Origin: Pseudomonadota bacterium | GTDB lineage: Bacteria > Desulfobacterota > Desulfobacteria > Desulfobacterales > Desulfobacteraceae | Direction: 5' to 3' | Assembly: GCA_018816605.1 (NCBI GenBank) | Contig: JAHIVS010000372.1 | Span: 1-21,839, forward strand | DNA: 21,839 nucleotides | In this document: in pieces, positions 7,948 through 15,591 of the stretch | Layout of the letters: every line of letters starts with the position of its first letter | Position numbering within the stretch: position 1 is the first letter of the stretch | Notes under the pieces: model-generated | Seen by the model: the letters and a program-made list of their open reading frames with translations, nothing else | Databases searched by the model: none | Told to the model about the DNA's origin: nothing | Program-made: the position numbers and the translations under genes

Positions 7948-9252
7948 TTAAATTGCCAGCTGCCAGATCACCCCTGTTACAGCTCCCAGGGGCACAAGAT
8001 ATTGTATGGGAAAATGATATTTCTGGAGCAATACCAGGGACCCGAGAGCACAGAGGATGGCAAAGAGGTCGAGTTCGCCGCCGTTGGGCCAGATTACCTT
8101 GTATCCAAACCAGACGGCCAGGTTGAGAATGACGCCCACCACAGCGGCGGTAACGCCAGTAAGGGCTGCCTGTAAGCGTTGGTTGCCTGCCATGGCTTCG
8201 ATAAAAGGTGCCCCTGCAAAGATAAAGAAAAAGCAGGGAAGAAAGGTGACATAGGTGGTCACAAGCGCTCCTGTAATTGCGGCGGTCAGGGGTGTGAGCC
8301 CTGCCGGAAGGTTCCAGGCCCCTAGAAAGCCCACGTACTGAGTCACCATGATAAGCGGCCCGGGGGTGGATTCTGCAAGGCCAAGGCCGATGAGCATCTG
8401 CTGGGTTGTCAGCCATCCGTTGGAAACGGCCACATCCGTGATGTAACTGAGCACGGCATAGGCGCCGCCAAAGGTGACAAAGGCCGCCTTGGTGAAAAAC
8501 AGGGCGATCCGGGACAGGGTATCGTCGTACCCCCGGAAGATCAACAAGCTTCCCACCACAAGAACCCACAAGCCAAGGCAGACAAAAAAGACCTTAAGCA
8601 CATGGGATAAAGAAGGCAGGATGTTCTTTTGACCTGGGTCGGGCTCAACTTCGGTACGGCATTCACGACTTTGCGAATCATAGACCCCCTTGCAGAAGAC
8701 CTGGGGGAACACGCGCTGCAGGATCAGACCTCCCAGGGCAGCGGCCAGGACAATATAGGGGAAGGGTATTTTTAAAAAAAAGATGCCCACAAAGGCAATG
8801 AGCGCAAATCCATAGAGCATGGCGTGCTTGAGGGCTTTTTTACCGATGCGCAGGACCGCCTCAATCACCACGGCCACCACAACGGGCTGGATACCGTAAA
8901 AAGCCGCGGCCACTGCCGGAATACCCATGTGGGCCACGGCCAGGTAGCTGAGGAGCAGCATCACAAAGATGGAGGGGATGACAAAAAGGGCGCCGGCCGT
9001 AATGCCCCCCTTGATGCCGTGCATTCGCCAGCCGATATAGGTGGCCAGTTGCTGGGCCTCGGGACCGGGCAGCAGCATACAGAAGTTCAGGGCGCGCAGA
9101 AACTGGTTCTCGGTGATCCAGTTTTTGCGTTCCACCACCTCCTGGTGCATGATGGCAATCTGGCCGGCCGGACCGCCGAAACTGATAAACCCCAGCTTGG
9201 TCCAGAATTTCAATGCCTCTTTATAGGAAACAGGACAAGGGCTTGTTTTCAT
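7948..9252 (-). CDS. chrA: ChrA chromate transporter (long-chain, two CHR domains)
   Basis: A 434-residue inner-membrane protein of the CHR superfamily, which exports chromate (or possibly related oxyanions). It is the bidomain form. The N-terminal repeat (about 8-195) has FISFGGPAGQIAIMHQE and LLPGPEAQQLATYIGWRMHG; the C-terminal repeat (about 225-430) has FVTFGGAYAVLSYI and ESTPGPLIMVTQYVGFLGAW. A charged linker around residues 180-215 separates them. I start at ATG 9252: AAAGGAG lies about 7 bases upstream, and this gives a 4-bp ATGA overlap with the MFS gene, which suggests translational coupling. The frame is open further upstream, but that part lies inside the MFS gene. Chromate is inferred from family and from chrB in the same operon. 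Confidence 0.93.
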   Translation of the reverse strand: MKTSPCPVSYKEALKFWTKLGFISFGGPAGQIAIMHQEVVERKNWITENQFLRALNFCMLLPGPEAQQLATYIGWRMHGIKGGITAGALFVIPSIFVMLLLSYLAVAHMGIPAVAAAFYGIQPVVVAVVIEAVLRIGKKALKHAMLYGFALIAFVGIFFLKIPFPYIVLAAALGGLILQRVFPQVFCKGVYDSQSRECRTEVEPDPGQKNILPSLSHVLKVFFVCLGLWVLVVGSLLIFRGYDDTLSRIALFFTKAAFVTFGGAYAVLSYITDVAVSNGWLTTQQMLIGLGLAESTPGPLIMVTQYVGFLGAWNLPAGLTPLTAAITGALVTTYVTFLPCFFFIFAGAPFIEAMAGNQRLQAALTGVTAAVVGVILNLAVWFGYKVIWPNGGELDLFAILCALGSLVLLQKYHFPIQYLVPLGAVTGVIWQLAI

Positions 9253-10511
9253 TTGGGTCTCCTTTGAATAGAAGGTGTTGGTATCTCCGTGGTGAGCATG
9301 GCAAAGCCGATGGTTCCGACAAGGCCGAAGGCAAAGGCGGACAGAAGGTTTGCCCGGGGGCTGACCTGCCATAGAAAGGCACCGCCAAGGGCTGCAAAAG
9401 CCACAAAAATATCCCGGATCAGATAATAGAGTCCGAACATGGCCGCCTTGCAATGGGCCGGTGACAGATCCATGATCAAGGCCTTTCGGGTGGGCTCGCC
9501 AAATTCCTGAAACCCCCTGAGAATAAAGGCCAGTATCAGCCATTCAAAAGAAGGGGTGAACAGCAGTACCAGGGGAAACAGGGTGAAAAAAACAAAGGTT
9601 AACAGAACAAAGGGTTTTTTGGTGCCGGTGTCGGCCAGATATGCCACCGGGATGTACACCAGCATGGCAACCCCCATCTCAATGGTGCTCAGCAGGCCGA
9701 ATTGTATGGCCGATACCGGCTCTAAGATCGTTTTCATGCACCAGACCACCACAAAGGCATAGGGAATCTGTTCGCAGAAGCGGATGAGAATATCTGTTAC
9801 CAGCAGCCGTTTCATTGCAGGATTCATCAGCCCCAGCAATTTAAACGGGTTTTTTCCAGGCCCGGGATTGCGGGTGTTGTCTGGCGCGTTTTTGTGTGTG
9901 TCCGCTTCAATCATCCATTGCTGCAGAATCAAGGCCACAAGTGCCAGGACCAGGGCAACACCAAAGGAGATGCGGACCCCGGCCTGCTCTCCCCAGATAC
10001 CGATAAAAAAGCCTCCCATGAGAGGGCCGAGGGCCATGGGGATGCGGCGCACCAGTGAATGCATGCTCACCCCCATGGTTCTCTTGTTCCGGGGCAGCAC
10101 CGTATAGATCAGACTCAGGCTGGCCGGGAGAGAGACGGCTGACCAGGAAATGAACAGAATTGCTCCGAAAAGAACGGCCTGCCAGGCGGGAATCACGACC
10201 ACCAGGGCAAACCCGACCATGGCCACCAGGTTGAAGATCAAGAGGGATCTCTTGGTGCCCAGACGGTCGGACAGATAGCCGCCGGTAAAGGAATAGAGAG
10301 CCGAAAGCAGGTTGTCCATGGCCTGGAGCAGGCCGATGGCCAGTGCGCCGCCCCCAAGTGCCAGGATGTAGATGGGTAAAAACCGCTCTGCCATGCGCTC
10401 GCCCATTCCCACCAGCACCACCATTGCCAGAACGCCCACAGTGCTGGGCCGCAGTGCCAGAAAGGCTGTCAGACGTGCAAAGCTGCCCGGTATGCGGTTG
10501 TTGTCTATCAT
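9249..10511 (-). CDS. MFS transporter of the chr operon
   Basis: A 420-residue major facilitator superfamily protein with about 12 hydrophobic segments and a short polar linker near residues 200-220. The MFS motif A is clear after the second helix: GGYLSDRLGTKR at 77-88. It lies between chrB and chrA in one apparent operon and overlaps chrA by 4 bp. An efflux role supporting oxyanion resistance is plausible, but the substrate cannot be deduced; MFS genes have been reported beside chrA elsewhere. ATG at 10511 is preceded by GGGAGG at a slightly long spacing of about 13 bases. An alternative start within the first few codons is not indicated. Confidence 0.88.
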   Translation of the reverse strand: MIDNNRIPGSFARLTAFLALRPSTVGVLAMVVLVGMGERMAERFLPIYILALGGGALAIGLLQAMDNLLSALYSFTGGYLSDRLGTKRSLLIFNLVAMVGFALVVVIPAWQAVLFGAILFISWSAVSLPASLSLIYTVLPRNKRTMGVSMHSLVRRIPMALGPLMGGFFIGIWGEQAGVRISFGVALVLALVALILQQWMIEADTHKNAPDNTRNPGPGKNPFKLLGLMNPAMKRLLVTDILIRFCEQIPYAFVVVWCMKTILEPVSAIQFGLLSTIEMGVAMLVYIPVAYLADTGTKKPFVLLTFVFFTLFPLVLLFTPSFEWLILAFILRGFQEFGEPTRKALIMDLSPAHCKAAMFGLYYLIRDIFVAFAALGGAFLWQVSPRANLLSAFAFGLVGTIGFAMLTTEIPTPSIQRRPK

Positions 10512-10590
10512 GTTCTTTTTTTAACCTCCCGAATCATCTATCCATTCATGAACCTTGGTATGGGGGTTTTTGGTTCGATGGGGACTGTTT

Positions 10591-11562
10591 TTAATCCTTC
10601 TGCCGGTGAAAATAGGCATAGAGGTTTTCAAACAGCGAAAAGCCCTCTAATATCCGCTGGGCGTCATCAGGCTGGGCCGCCACCAGGCCGGTTAAAACCG
10701 CTTTAAAGCCTAGGGTTTCCACGCGGTCAAATTTGGTATCTTTCAGATCAATGTCATGGACCAGTTCGGCCATGGAAAAAAGGGCCTTGTCCTGAAGCTG
10801 CAAGCGGTCGATCATTGTCTCAAAAGAACATTTGTCTTGCTGATGGGTGAAGTCACCCTCAAACATGTCAAACAGCAGTTCTCCTTTTTTGGGGATATAC
10901 CGGGGGTCGGCCACAAATTTAAACACAGCCTTCTGGTCCACAAACCGCCTGATCAGCCAGCTGCAGGCCAGGCGGTCCACAAAAATGTTTTCCCGGGTAA
11001 CCCAGGTTTTTCCAGTGAGAGTCTTCATCCCCTCACTGGAGGTCGGCCTGGCAGGAGTGTGGTCAAAGACAAGACCGGCCAGCTCTTTGAGCAGAATGTC
11101 TGCCGTTGCCCGCTCCGGGGTTTCAAAAAAATCAATGGCCCTGGTGTCTTTCATCCGGGCCTGCAATTTGGAAAGAAGGGCCGGGTTTCTTGTGAAAGCG
11201 GATTCCGGGTCCGGCCCCTGGGAAGACCAGTCGGCGATCAGGATGCCGGCCTCCTTGATAATTTTTTCATAGTCACTTTTCCGGGCATTTTGAAACTGGG
11301 CAATGATCTGCTGGTCGGTCAGGCCCTCCACAAAACAGGCCTCCAAAATAGACCCCTCTCCGCCGCCGTCAAGGATCTCTTTAAGGGTCCAGCCCAGGTC
11401 TTCCCGAAACTGGGCTGACAAGGGCATGGCATACACAGACTGTTTGATGGCCACAGCGCCTATCTGCTGCAGGCGACGCCAGATTTTTACCCGCAGGGCA
11501 TTGGGTTTGGGGGGGATCTGATGGATCAGCAATAACCATTTTTTCGGATCTGAAGCGGCCAT
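10591..11562 (-). CDS. chrB: ChrB-type chromate resistance regulator
   Basis: A 323-residue protein with the two-part ChrB layout. Residues 8-150 match the ChrB N-terminal region (WLLLIHQIP, LRVKIWRRLQQIGA, a winged-helix-like start). Residues about 185-315 match the Chrome_Resist domain, with conserved VDRLACSWLIRRF near 195-207, FDMFEGDFTHQQDKCSFETM at 231-250 (H240, C245, E248) and ELVHDID at 266-272. In characterised systems ChrB represses the chr operon and responds to chromate; an additional enzymatic role has been suggested for the C-terminal domain. It is first in the chr operon, directly behind a strong promoter that carries repeated near-palindromes, fitting autoregulation. AAAAGGTG precedes the ATG. 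The gap to the MFS gene is 79 bp and holds nothing else I can recognise. Confidence 0.9.
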   Translation of the reverse strand: MAASDPKKWLLLIHQIPPKPNALRVKIWRRLQQIGAVAIKQSVYAMPLSAQFREDLGWTLKEILDGGGEGSILEACFVEGLTDQQIIAQFQNARKSDYEKIIKEAGILIADWSSQGPDPESAFTRNPALLSKLQARMKDTRAIDFFETPERATADILLKELAGLVFDHTPARPTSSEGMKTLTGKTWVTRENIFVDRLACSWLIRRFVDQKAVFKFVADPRYIPKKGELLFDMFEGDFTHQQDKCSFETMIDRLQLQDKALFSMAELVHDIDLKDTKFDRVETLGFKAVLTGLVAAQPDDAQRILEGFSLFENLYAYFHRQKD

Positions 11563-11574
11563 GAAAACACCTTT

Positions 11575-11611
11575 TGTTCAATTGTTACAATCAATATGTA
11601 TCAATTGTACA
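11575..11611. repeat. Two near-palindromic repeats, candidate ChrB operators
   Basis: TGTTCAATTGTTACA (11575-11589) and TGTATCAATTGTACA (11597-11611) share the core TCAATTGT, begin with TGT and end with ACA. Each has partial dyad symmetry (TGT...ACA; the second TGTA...TACA). They are 22 bp apart, about two helical turns, so both would face the same side of the DNA. One lies around the transcription start and the other in the -10/-35 spacer of the chrB promoter. Operator function is inferred from position. Confidence 0.5.
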
Positions 11612-11621
11612 TTTTTGTCAA
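11593..11621 (-). promoter_or_regulatory. Promoter of the chr operon
   Basis: On the minus strand a perfect -35 TTGACA (11616-11621) is followed after 17 bp by CATATT (11593-11598), a 4/6 match to the -10 consensus. The predicted transcription start is near 11586, leaving a leader of about 24 nt before the chrB ATG at 11562. The repeated near-palindromes overlap it. Confidence 0.6.
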
Positions 11622-11697
11622 GATGAGAAAATGCGGCGCATTTAAATTTTTATCACGACCCCATGCAAAGCCGGTTAATTCCGAAAACGGAGTGCAC

Positions 11698-11726
11698 TTG
11701 ACACCGTCTTTTATCTGAACCATAAT
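11698..11726 (+). promoter_or_regulatory. Promoter of the ior operon
   Basis: TTGACA (11698-11703), 17 bp, then CATAAT (11721-11726): a perfect -35 and a 5/6 -10 at ideal spacing. The predicted start of transcription is near 11733, about 50 nt before the first gene of the plus-strand operon. The sequence between this and the chrB promoter (11622-11697) is AT-rich in part, with no further site I can name. Confidence 0.6.
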
Positions 11727-11782
11727 GAACAATCGGACACACCCCTTTGGGCAAACAACACTCTTTTGGGGGAAACAATGAG

Positions 11783-11974
11783 ATGACCTATAATTTTGAT
11801 CCGGACAAATGGGCGGACAATGAACATGAGATGCTGGTATTGCAGCTGGAGCAACAGACAATAACCCAGACCCGGTTTGACGCCGCTGCAGCCGATCTTG
11901 AAATACGGCTCCAGCAGATGTGGCGACGGCTGGAGAATACCTATCAGATACCATCGCAAACCGATAACCCCTAA
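11783..11974 (+). CDS. Small charged protein upstream of iorA, unknown function
   Basis: A 63-residue protein, probably mostly helical from about residue 12 on, rich in Gln, Glu and Arg (e.g. LVLQLEQQTITQTRF and DLEIRLQQMWRRLENTY). It has no cysteine, signal peptide or membrane helix. ATG at 11783 is preceded by GGGGGAAA about 8-12 bases away; a TTG at 11747 in the same frame is a less likely start. It is the first gene after the ior promoter and ends 19 bp before iorA, so it should be co-transcribed. I do not recognise the family. A small partner or regulator of the oxidoreductase is only a guess. Confidence 0.6.
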   Translation: MTYNFDPDKWADNEHEMLVLQLEQQTITQTRFDAAAADLEIRLQQMWRRLENTYQIPSQTDNP

Positions 11975-11993
11975 GGCTCAGGAGGGCTGACAA

Positions 11994-13856
11994 ATGAAAA
12001 AGCTGGGTGAACTGCTCGTCCAGGAAGATCCCTTTGAAGAAATTCTCATGGGCAACCAGGCCCTTGTCAGGGCCATGATTGAATCCAAAACCCGGGTGGT
12101 GACCTCCTATCCCGGATCCCCCACCCCTGAAATCGCAACCGCCATCATGGATATCCCCGAGGCGAGCACGCCGTTTTATTTTGAGTTTTCAGTGAACGAG
12201 AAGGTTGCCACTGAAGTGGCCTTTGGTGCTGCCCTCAATGGAAATCTGTCTTGCGTTTTTTTCAAGAGCGTGGGCTTGAACGTGGCCCTTGACAGCTTCG
12301 TGCAATTGGGGCTGTTGAATATTATCGGCGGCATGGTGGTGGTGGTGGGGGATGACCCTGGTGCCAATTCCTCCCAGAACGAGCAGGACAATCGAAATAT
12401 CTACCGCATGGCAAAGGCCATTGTCCTTGAACCGGCATCTCCCAAAGAAGCCTATGATTACTATAAAGTTGCGGCCCGGCTGGCGGTCGCCCAGAAGACA
12501 ATGGTGGTGCTGCGGCTGACCACCCATGTCTGCCATGCCCGGCAGAAGATCTCTTTTGCCGGATACAAACCAGACAAAGGATATAAAACGGATTTTGATA
12601 CAAAAAATGGTCCCTATATCCCCTTGACCGTATTGGCCCTGGAAATGAAACGCCTTGCCCTGAAGCGAACCGCTCCTGTTCTGTCTTTTATTCAAAAGAG
12701 CGGGCTGAACCGGGTGAAGACCAGTTCCGACAGCCGGGGCAAAGGCATCATCACCTCAGGCCTGACCTGGCTGTCGGTATTGGATGTTCTTGAACAAGCG
12801 GCCTTCCGGCCCAATATTCTCAAGCTGGGTTTCACCAACCCCCTTGATCCAAAAGTGATTCTGGATTTTCTAAAGGCCTGCGAACAGGTTTTGATCCTGG
12901 AAGAATTGGATGATATTCTTGAGAACCAGATCAAGGCCATGGCCTATGACCAGGGCCTTGGCACCGTCATCATCGGAAAAACAGATGACAGGGATTTTAT
13001 CGGTGAATTTACCCCGGACAAGACCTTTGATAAAATTTTGGACACCTGGCCGGAGATGATGCCGGCCCAGGATAAAACCAAGACCCAAAAATTTCCCCTG
13101 GTGGCGGTGCCGGAGCGACCGGCCCAGATGTGTCCCGGCTGCGGCCACAGAAGTGCTTTTTTTGCCGTTAAACAGGCCCTGAAGAAAGAAGACATCACCG
13201 TGGCCGATATCGGGTGTCATACCCTGGGGTATATGCCGCCCTATGCGGTGGGGCAGGTGCTCCTGTGCATGGGGGCCTCGCCGGGGATTGCCTCGGGACT
13301 TTCATTGAACAACACACAAAACAAGGTGGTGGCTTTTCTGGGGGATTCCACTTTTTTCCATGCCGGCCTGCCCGGCTTGATCAATACGATTTTCAACCAT
13401 CACAACATCACCTTGATTGTCATGGAAAACGGCACCACGGCCATGACCGGCCACCAGGACCATGCCGGCAGGAGCATTAATATTGAAACGCTGTTAAAAG
13501 GCCTTGGCATCGAGCAGATTCTTACCTGTGATACCTATAACCAGGAACGGCTGACAGGCCATATTAAAACCGCCCTTGGAACCAAAGGGATCAGTGTGGT
13601 CATCGCCCGGCATCCGTGCATGCTCAAATTCACGCGAAGTCAGCAGAAAAAACAAGGATATGTTCGAAAACATATTTCCATTGACCCTTCAACCTGTACC
13701 CGGGTCCATGCCTGTATTGAAAACTTCGGCTGCCCCAGTTTTGTCCGAAACCCGGATCAAAGTGTGGGAGTGAATATGGATCTTTGCATAGGGGACGGGT
13801 CCTGCAGACCCTCCTGCCCGGAACAGGCCCTTGGGTTTGAAAGGAAAGAAGAATGA
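11994..13856 (+). CDS. iorA: Indolepyruvate:ferredoxin oxidoreductase, alpha subunit
   Basis: A 620-residue cytoplasmic subunit that binds thiamine diphosphate and, with IorB, oxidatively decarboxylates aryl-pyruvates to aryl-acetyl-CoA, reducing ferredoxin. The N-terminal pyrimidine-binding domain starts with TSYPGSPTPEI (37-47). The TPP domain has CPGCGHRS at 380-387, GDSTFFHAG at 450-458 and ENGTTAMTGHQ at 478-488. The C-terminal ferredoxin-like part (566-612) has cysteines at 568, 574, 580 (then P) and 598, 604, 608 (then P). In both motifs the second ligand position is not cysteine: V571 and D601. AGGAGGG precedes the ATG, and the gene overlaps iorB by 4 bp (ATGA). Substrate within the aryl-pyruvate range is not certain from sequence. 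Confidence 0.92.
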   Translation: MKKLGELLVQEDPFEEILMGNQALVRAMIESKTRVVTSYPGSPTPEIATAIMDIPEASTPFYFEFSVNEKVATEVAFGAALNGNLSCVFFKSVGLNVALDSFVQLGLLNIIGGMVVVVGDDPGANSSQNEQDNRNIYRMAKAIVLEPASPKEAYDYYKVAARLAVAQKTMVVLRLTTHVCHARQKISFAGYKPDKGYKTDFDTKNGPYIPLTVLALEMKRLALKRTAPVLSFIQKSGLNRVKTSSDSRGKGIITSGLTWLSVLDVLEQAAFRPNILKLGFTNPLDPKVILDFLKACEQVLILEELDDILENQIKAMAYDQGLGTVIIGKTDDRDFIGEFTPDKTFDKILDTWPEMMPAQDKTKTQKFPLVAVPERPAQMCPGCGHRSAFFAVKQALKKEDITVADIGCHTLGYMPPYAVGQVLLCMGASPGIASGLSLNNTQNKVVAFLGDSTFFHAGLPGLINTIFNHHNITLIVMENGTTAMTGHQDHAGRSINIETLLKGLGIEQILTCDTYNQERLTGHIKTALGTKGISVVIARHPCMLKFTRSQQKKQGYVRKHISIDPSTCTRVHACIENFGCPSFVRNPDQSVGVNMDLCIGDGSCRPSCPEQALGFERKEE

Positions 13857-14428
13857 AAGAATTCAATATCTATCTAACCGGTGTCGGCGGTCAGGGGATC
13901 GGTCTGCTCAGTCAGACCCTGCTGAGGGGGGCGGACCATGCAGGTCTTGAGGTCATCGGGGTGGATACCCACGGACTTGCCCAACGGGGGGGCGTGGTGG
14001 TCTCCCGGATTCGCTGCGGCAGTCGCGTGTTTTCACCCCTGACCCTGGCCCACACCTGCGATCTGGTGCTGGGCATGGAGATCCACGAAGCCCTGCGGGG
14101 GATGAATACAGCCATGAAACAGGGGGGCGCCCTTGTGTACATGAATCTTTCCTGGCAGCCCCTTCCGGTTCGTCTGAATCAAAGCCCGGAGGTCACTGCC
14201 CAAGAGATTGCCGCGGCCTGCAGCCGGTTTGATGCCCGTTGCATCGGGGTAGAACCCAGGGGGCTGGCCGATGCAAGGATGCAGAACATGGCACTGGTGG
14301 GGGCAGTGGCAAAACACGGGCTTATTCCAGGGGTTTCGAAATCAGATTATGCAAACGCCCTGGAAGACCTGCTCAAAGGAGAGATGCTGACCCGAAACCT
14401 GGATGTTTTTAAGCGCTATGCCGGATAA
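13853..14428 (+). CDS. iorB: Indolepyruvate:ferredoxin oxidoreductase, beta subunit
   Basis: A 191-residue subunit of the pyruvate:ferredoxin oxidoreductase gamma-domain family, partner of IorA. It begins with the expected glycine-rich TGVGGQGIGLLSQTL at 9-23 and continues with GVDTHGLAQRGGVVVSRIRCG, both typical of IorB. Length is normal for the stand-alone subunit. Its ATG overlaps the IorA stop (ATGA), the usual sign of translational coupling of partners made in equal amounts. Its 3' end overlaps the start of the MBL-fold hydrolase gene by 11 bp. Confidence 0.93.
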   Translation: MKEFNIYLTGVGGQGIGLLSQTLLRGADHAGLEVIGVDTHGLAQRGGVVVSRIRCGSRVFSPLTLAHTCDLVLGMEIHEALRGMNTAMKQGGALVYMNLSWQPLPVRLNQSPEVTAQEIAAACSRFDARCIGVEPRGLADARMQNMALVGAVAKHGLIPGVSKSDYANALEDLLKGEMLTRNLDVFKRYAG

Positions 14429-15086
14429 AGTTGAGATCTTCCGGCGGATGTCCGGTCCCTATAACCTGGACACCTATTTTCTGGTCTGCCGGCAGACAGG
14501 ACACGCCGTAATTATTGATCCCGGGGATGATACCCGGAATGTGATGGGCTTTATCAAAGAAAAAAAGATCACTCCCATAAGGCTCCTTCATACCCACGGC
14601 CACGCCGATCCGTTTTTTTCCACCCAGGAGTTTAAACGCACCCATGATATTCCCAGCTGCCTCCATAGAGACGACGATCTCTTTTTTAAGGATCCCGGGG
14701 TCAGAAAGCAGACCCTGAAAGAGGTAGGGCTTCCCCCGCCCTATCCTGCGGATATACAGCTTTTTCATAAGGATGTGATCGCCATCGGCAGCACCAGTCT
14801 GTCCGTCATCCATTGCCCCGGCCATACACCCGGATCGGTCTGTTTTTTATGGGAGGATCATTTGTTCACAGGCGATGCCCTTTTTGCCGGAGAGGCCGGC
14901 AGGACGGATCTTCCCGGGGGAAATCTTGATCAGCTCATTGCCTCCATCCGGGACAAGATCATGGTGCTGGATAAAAGGACCGTCATCCACCCCGGACATC
15001 ACCATGGGGGCACGAAAACCCAGTCCACCCTGGCAGATGAAATACGGGAAAATATCTATATCACGGATTTTATTCTGGATGCCTGA
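14418..15086 (+). CDS. Metallo-beta-lactamase-fold hydrolase (glyoxalase II-like) lacking one metal ligand
   Basis: A 222-residue cytoplasmic MBL-fold protein of the glyoxalase II / persulfide dioxygenase-like group. Visible metal-site motifs are H60-G-H62-A-D64, H136 in HCPGHTPGS, D153 in FTGDALF and H194 in HPGHHHGG. The usual HxHxDH ends in histidine, but here residue 65 is proline (HADPF), so the second metal site lacks a standard ligand. The retained H60, H62, H136 and D153 could still hold one metal, as in mononuclear members. The start is taken at ATG 14418, overlapping iorB by 11 bp; another ATG at 14403 would add five residues, and neither has a strong ribosome site. Last gene of the ior operon; a thioesterase acting on the aryl-acetyl-CoA product is possible but unproven. 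Confidence 0.8.
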   Translation: MPDKVEIFRRMSGPYNLDTYFLVCRQTGHAVIIDPGDDTRNVMGFIKEKKITPIRLLHTHGHADPFFSTQEFKRTHDIPSCLHRDDDLFFKDPGVRKQTLKEVGLPPPYPADIQLFHKDVIAIGSTSLSVIHCPGHTPGSVCFLWEDHLFTGDALFAGEAGRTDLPGGNLDQLIASIRDKIMVLDKRTVIHPGHHHGGTKTQSTLADEIRENIYITDFILDA

Positions 15087-15578
15087 CTAGTCCAGATCCA
15101 GTTTTGTTTTGCACTGGTTGCAGCTGGCAACGCCCCGGAACACCTTGTTGCCGCATTCAGGGCAAAAATAACGTGCTTCTTCATCTTCAACCCATTTTTT
15201 GGTGCCAAAGGTTCGTCTGTAGGCAACAGACCGCAAAATAACTTTTTTCCCGACAGCCATGGAAAAATTGTCAATGTGCGGGCAGGGAAAGTCGTCGCAT
15301 TCATGGCATCCGGCCAGTTTTTTTCTGCTGGTGCAGTCCCGGATTTCACATTGTTTGCAATGCATGAACAAATCGTCGGACAAGCACCCTTGGCAGTGGA
15401 TATCGGCGGTGGACAACCCCTGGCTGTTGGGCAGGGTGCCCTTGCCGGAAACCCCTCCCTTGTATAGCCCCACCAGGCGTTCCTTAAATTTTTCATTGTT
15501 GTCGCGGTCAGCAATATGAATGGCACAGACGCCGCAGTACAGGCCGCAGGGGGAGGTAAAGTTGGGATTGAAGGTCAT
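15087..15578 (-). CDS. Cysteine-rich DUF3795-like protein with C-terminal zinc ribbon
   Basis: A 163-residue protein with 15 cysteines. The first part resembles DUF3795 proteins of anaerobes: SPCGLYCGVCA (C11, C15, C18), HCQGC (62, 65), then C74, C77, C82, C91, C94 and C99. The end holds a separate zinc-ribbon pair CPEC at 139-142 and CNQC at 153-156. It may bind zinc or an iron-sulfur cluster; the function is unknown. ATG at 15578 follows AGGAG and lies 13 bp after pyrE, making it the last gene of the nqr-pyr block. The frame is open 23 codons further, into pyrE, but no site supports that start. Its stop codon directly abuts that of the convergent MBL gene, with no space for a terminator between them. 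Confidence 0.8.
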   Translation of the reverse strand: MTFNPNFTSPCGLYCGVCAIHIADRDNNEKFKERLVGLYKGGVSGKGTLPNSQGLSTADIHCQGCLSDDLFMHCKQCEIRDCTSRKKLAGCHECDDFPCPHIDNFSMAVGKKVILRSVAYRRTFGTKKWVEDEEARYFCPECGNKVFRGVASCNQCKTKLDLD

Positions 15579-15591
15579 ATTTTTACTCCTT

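Noticed and set aside
7077..8126. Long plus-strand open frame of about 350 codons
   Set aside because: Antisense to the rhodanese-HD and chrA genes, both well supported by motifs.
9253..9543. N-terminal extension of ChrA
   Set aside because: It is read out of frame through the MFS gene; ATG at 9252 has AAAGGAG and gives a normal ChrA start.
11747..11782. TTG start for the small gene before iorA
   Set aside because: ATG at 11783 is in frame with a G-rich site upstream and needs no rare start codon.
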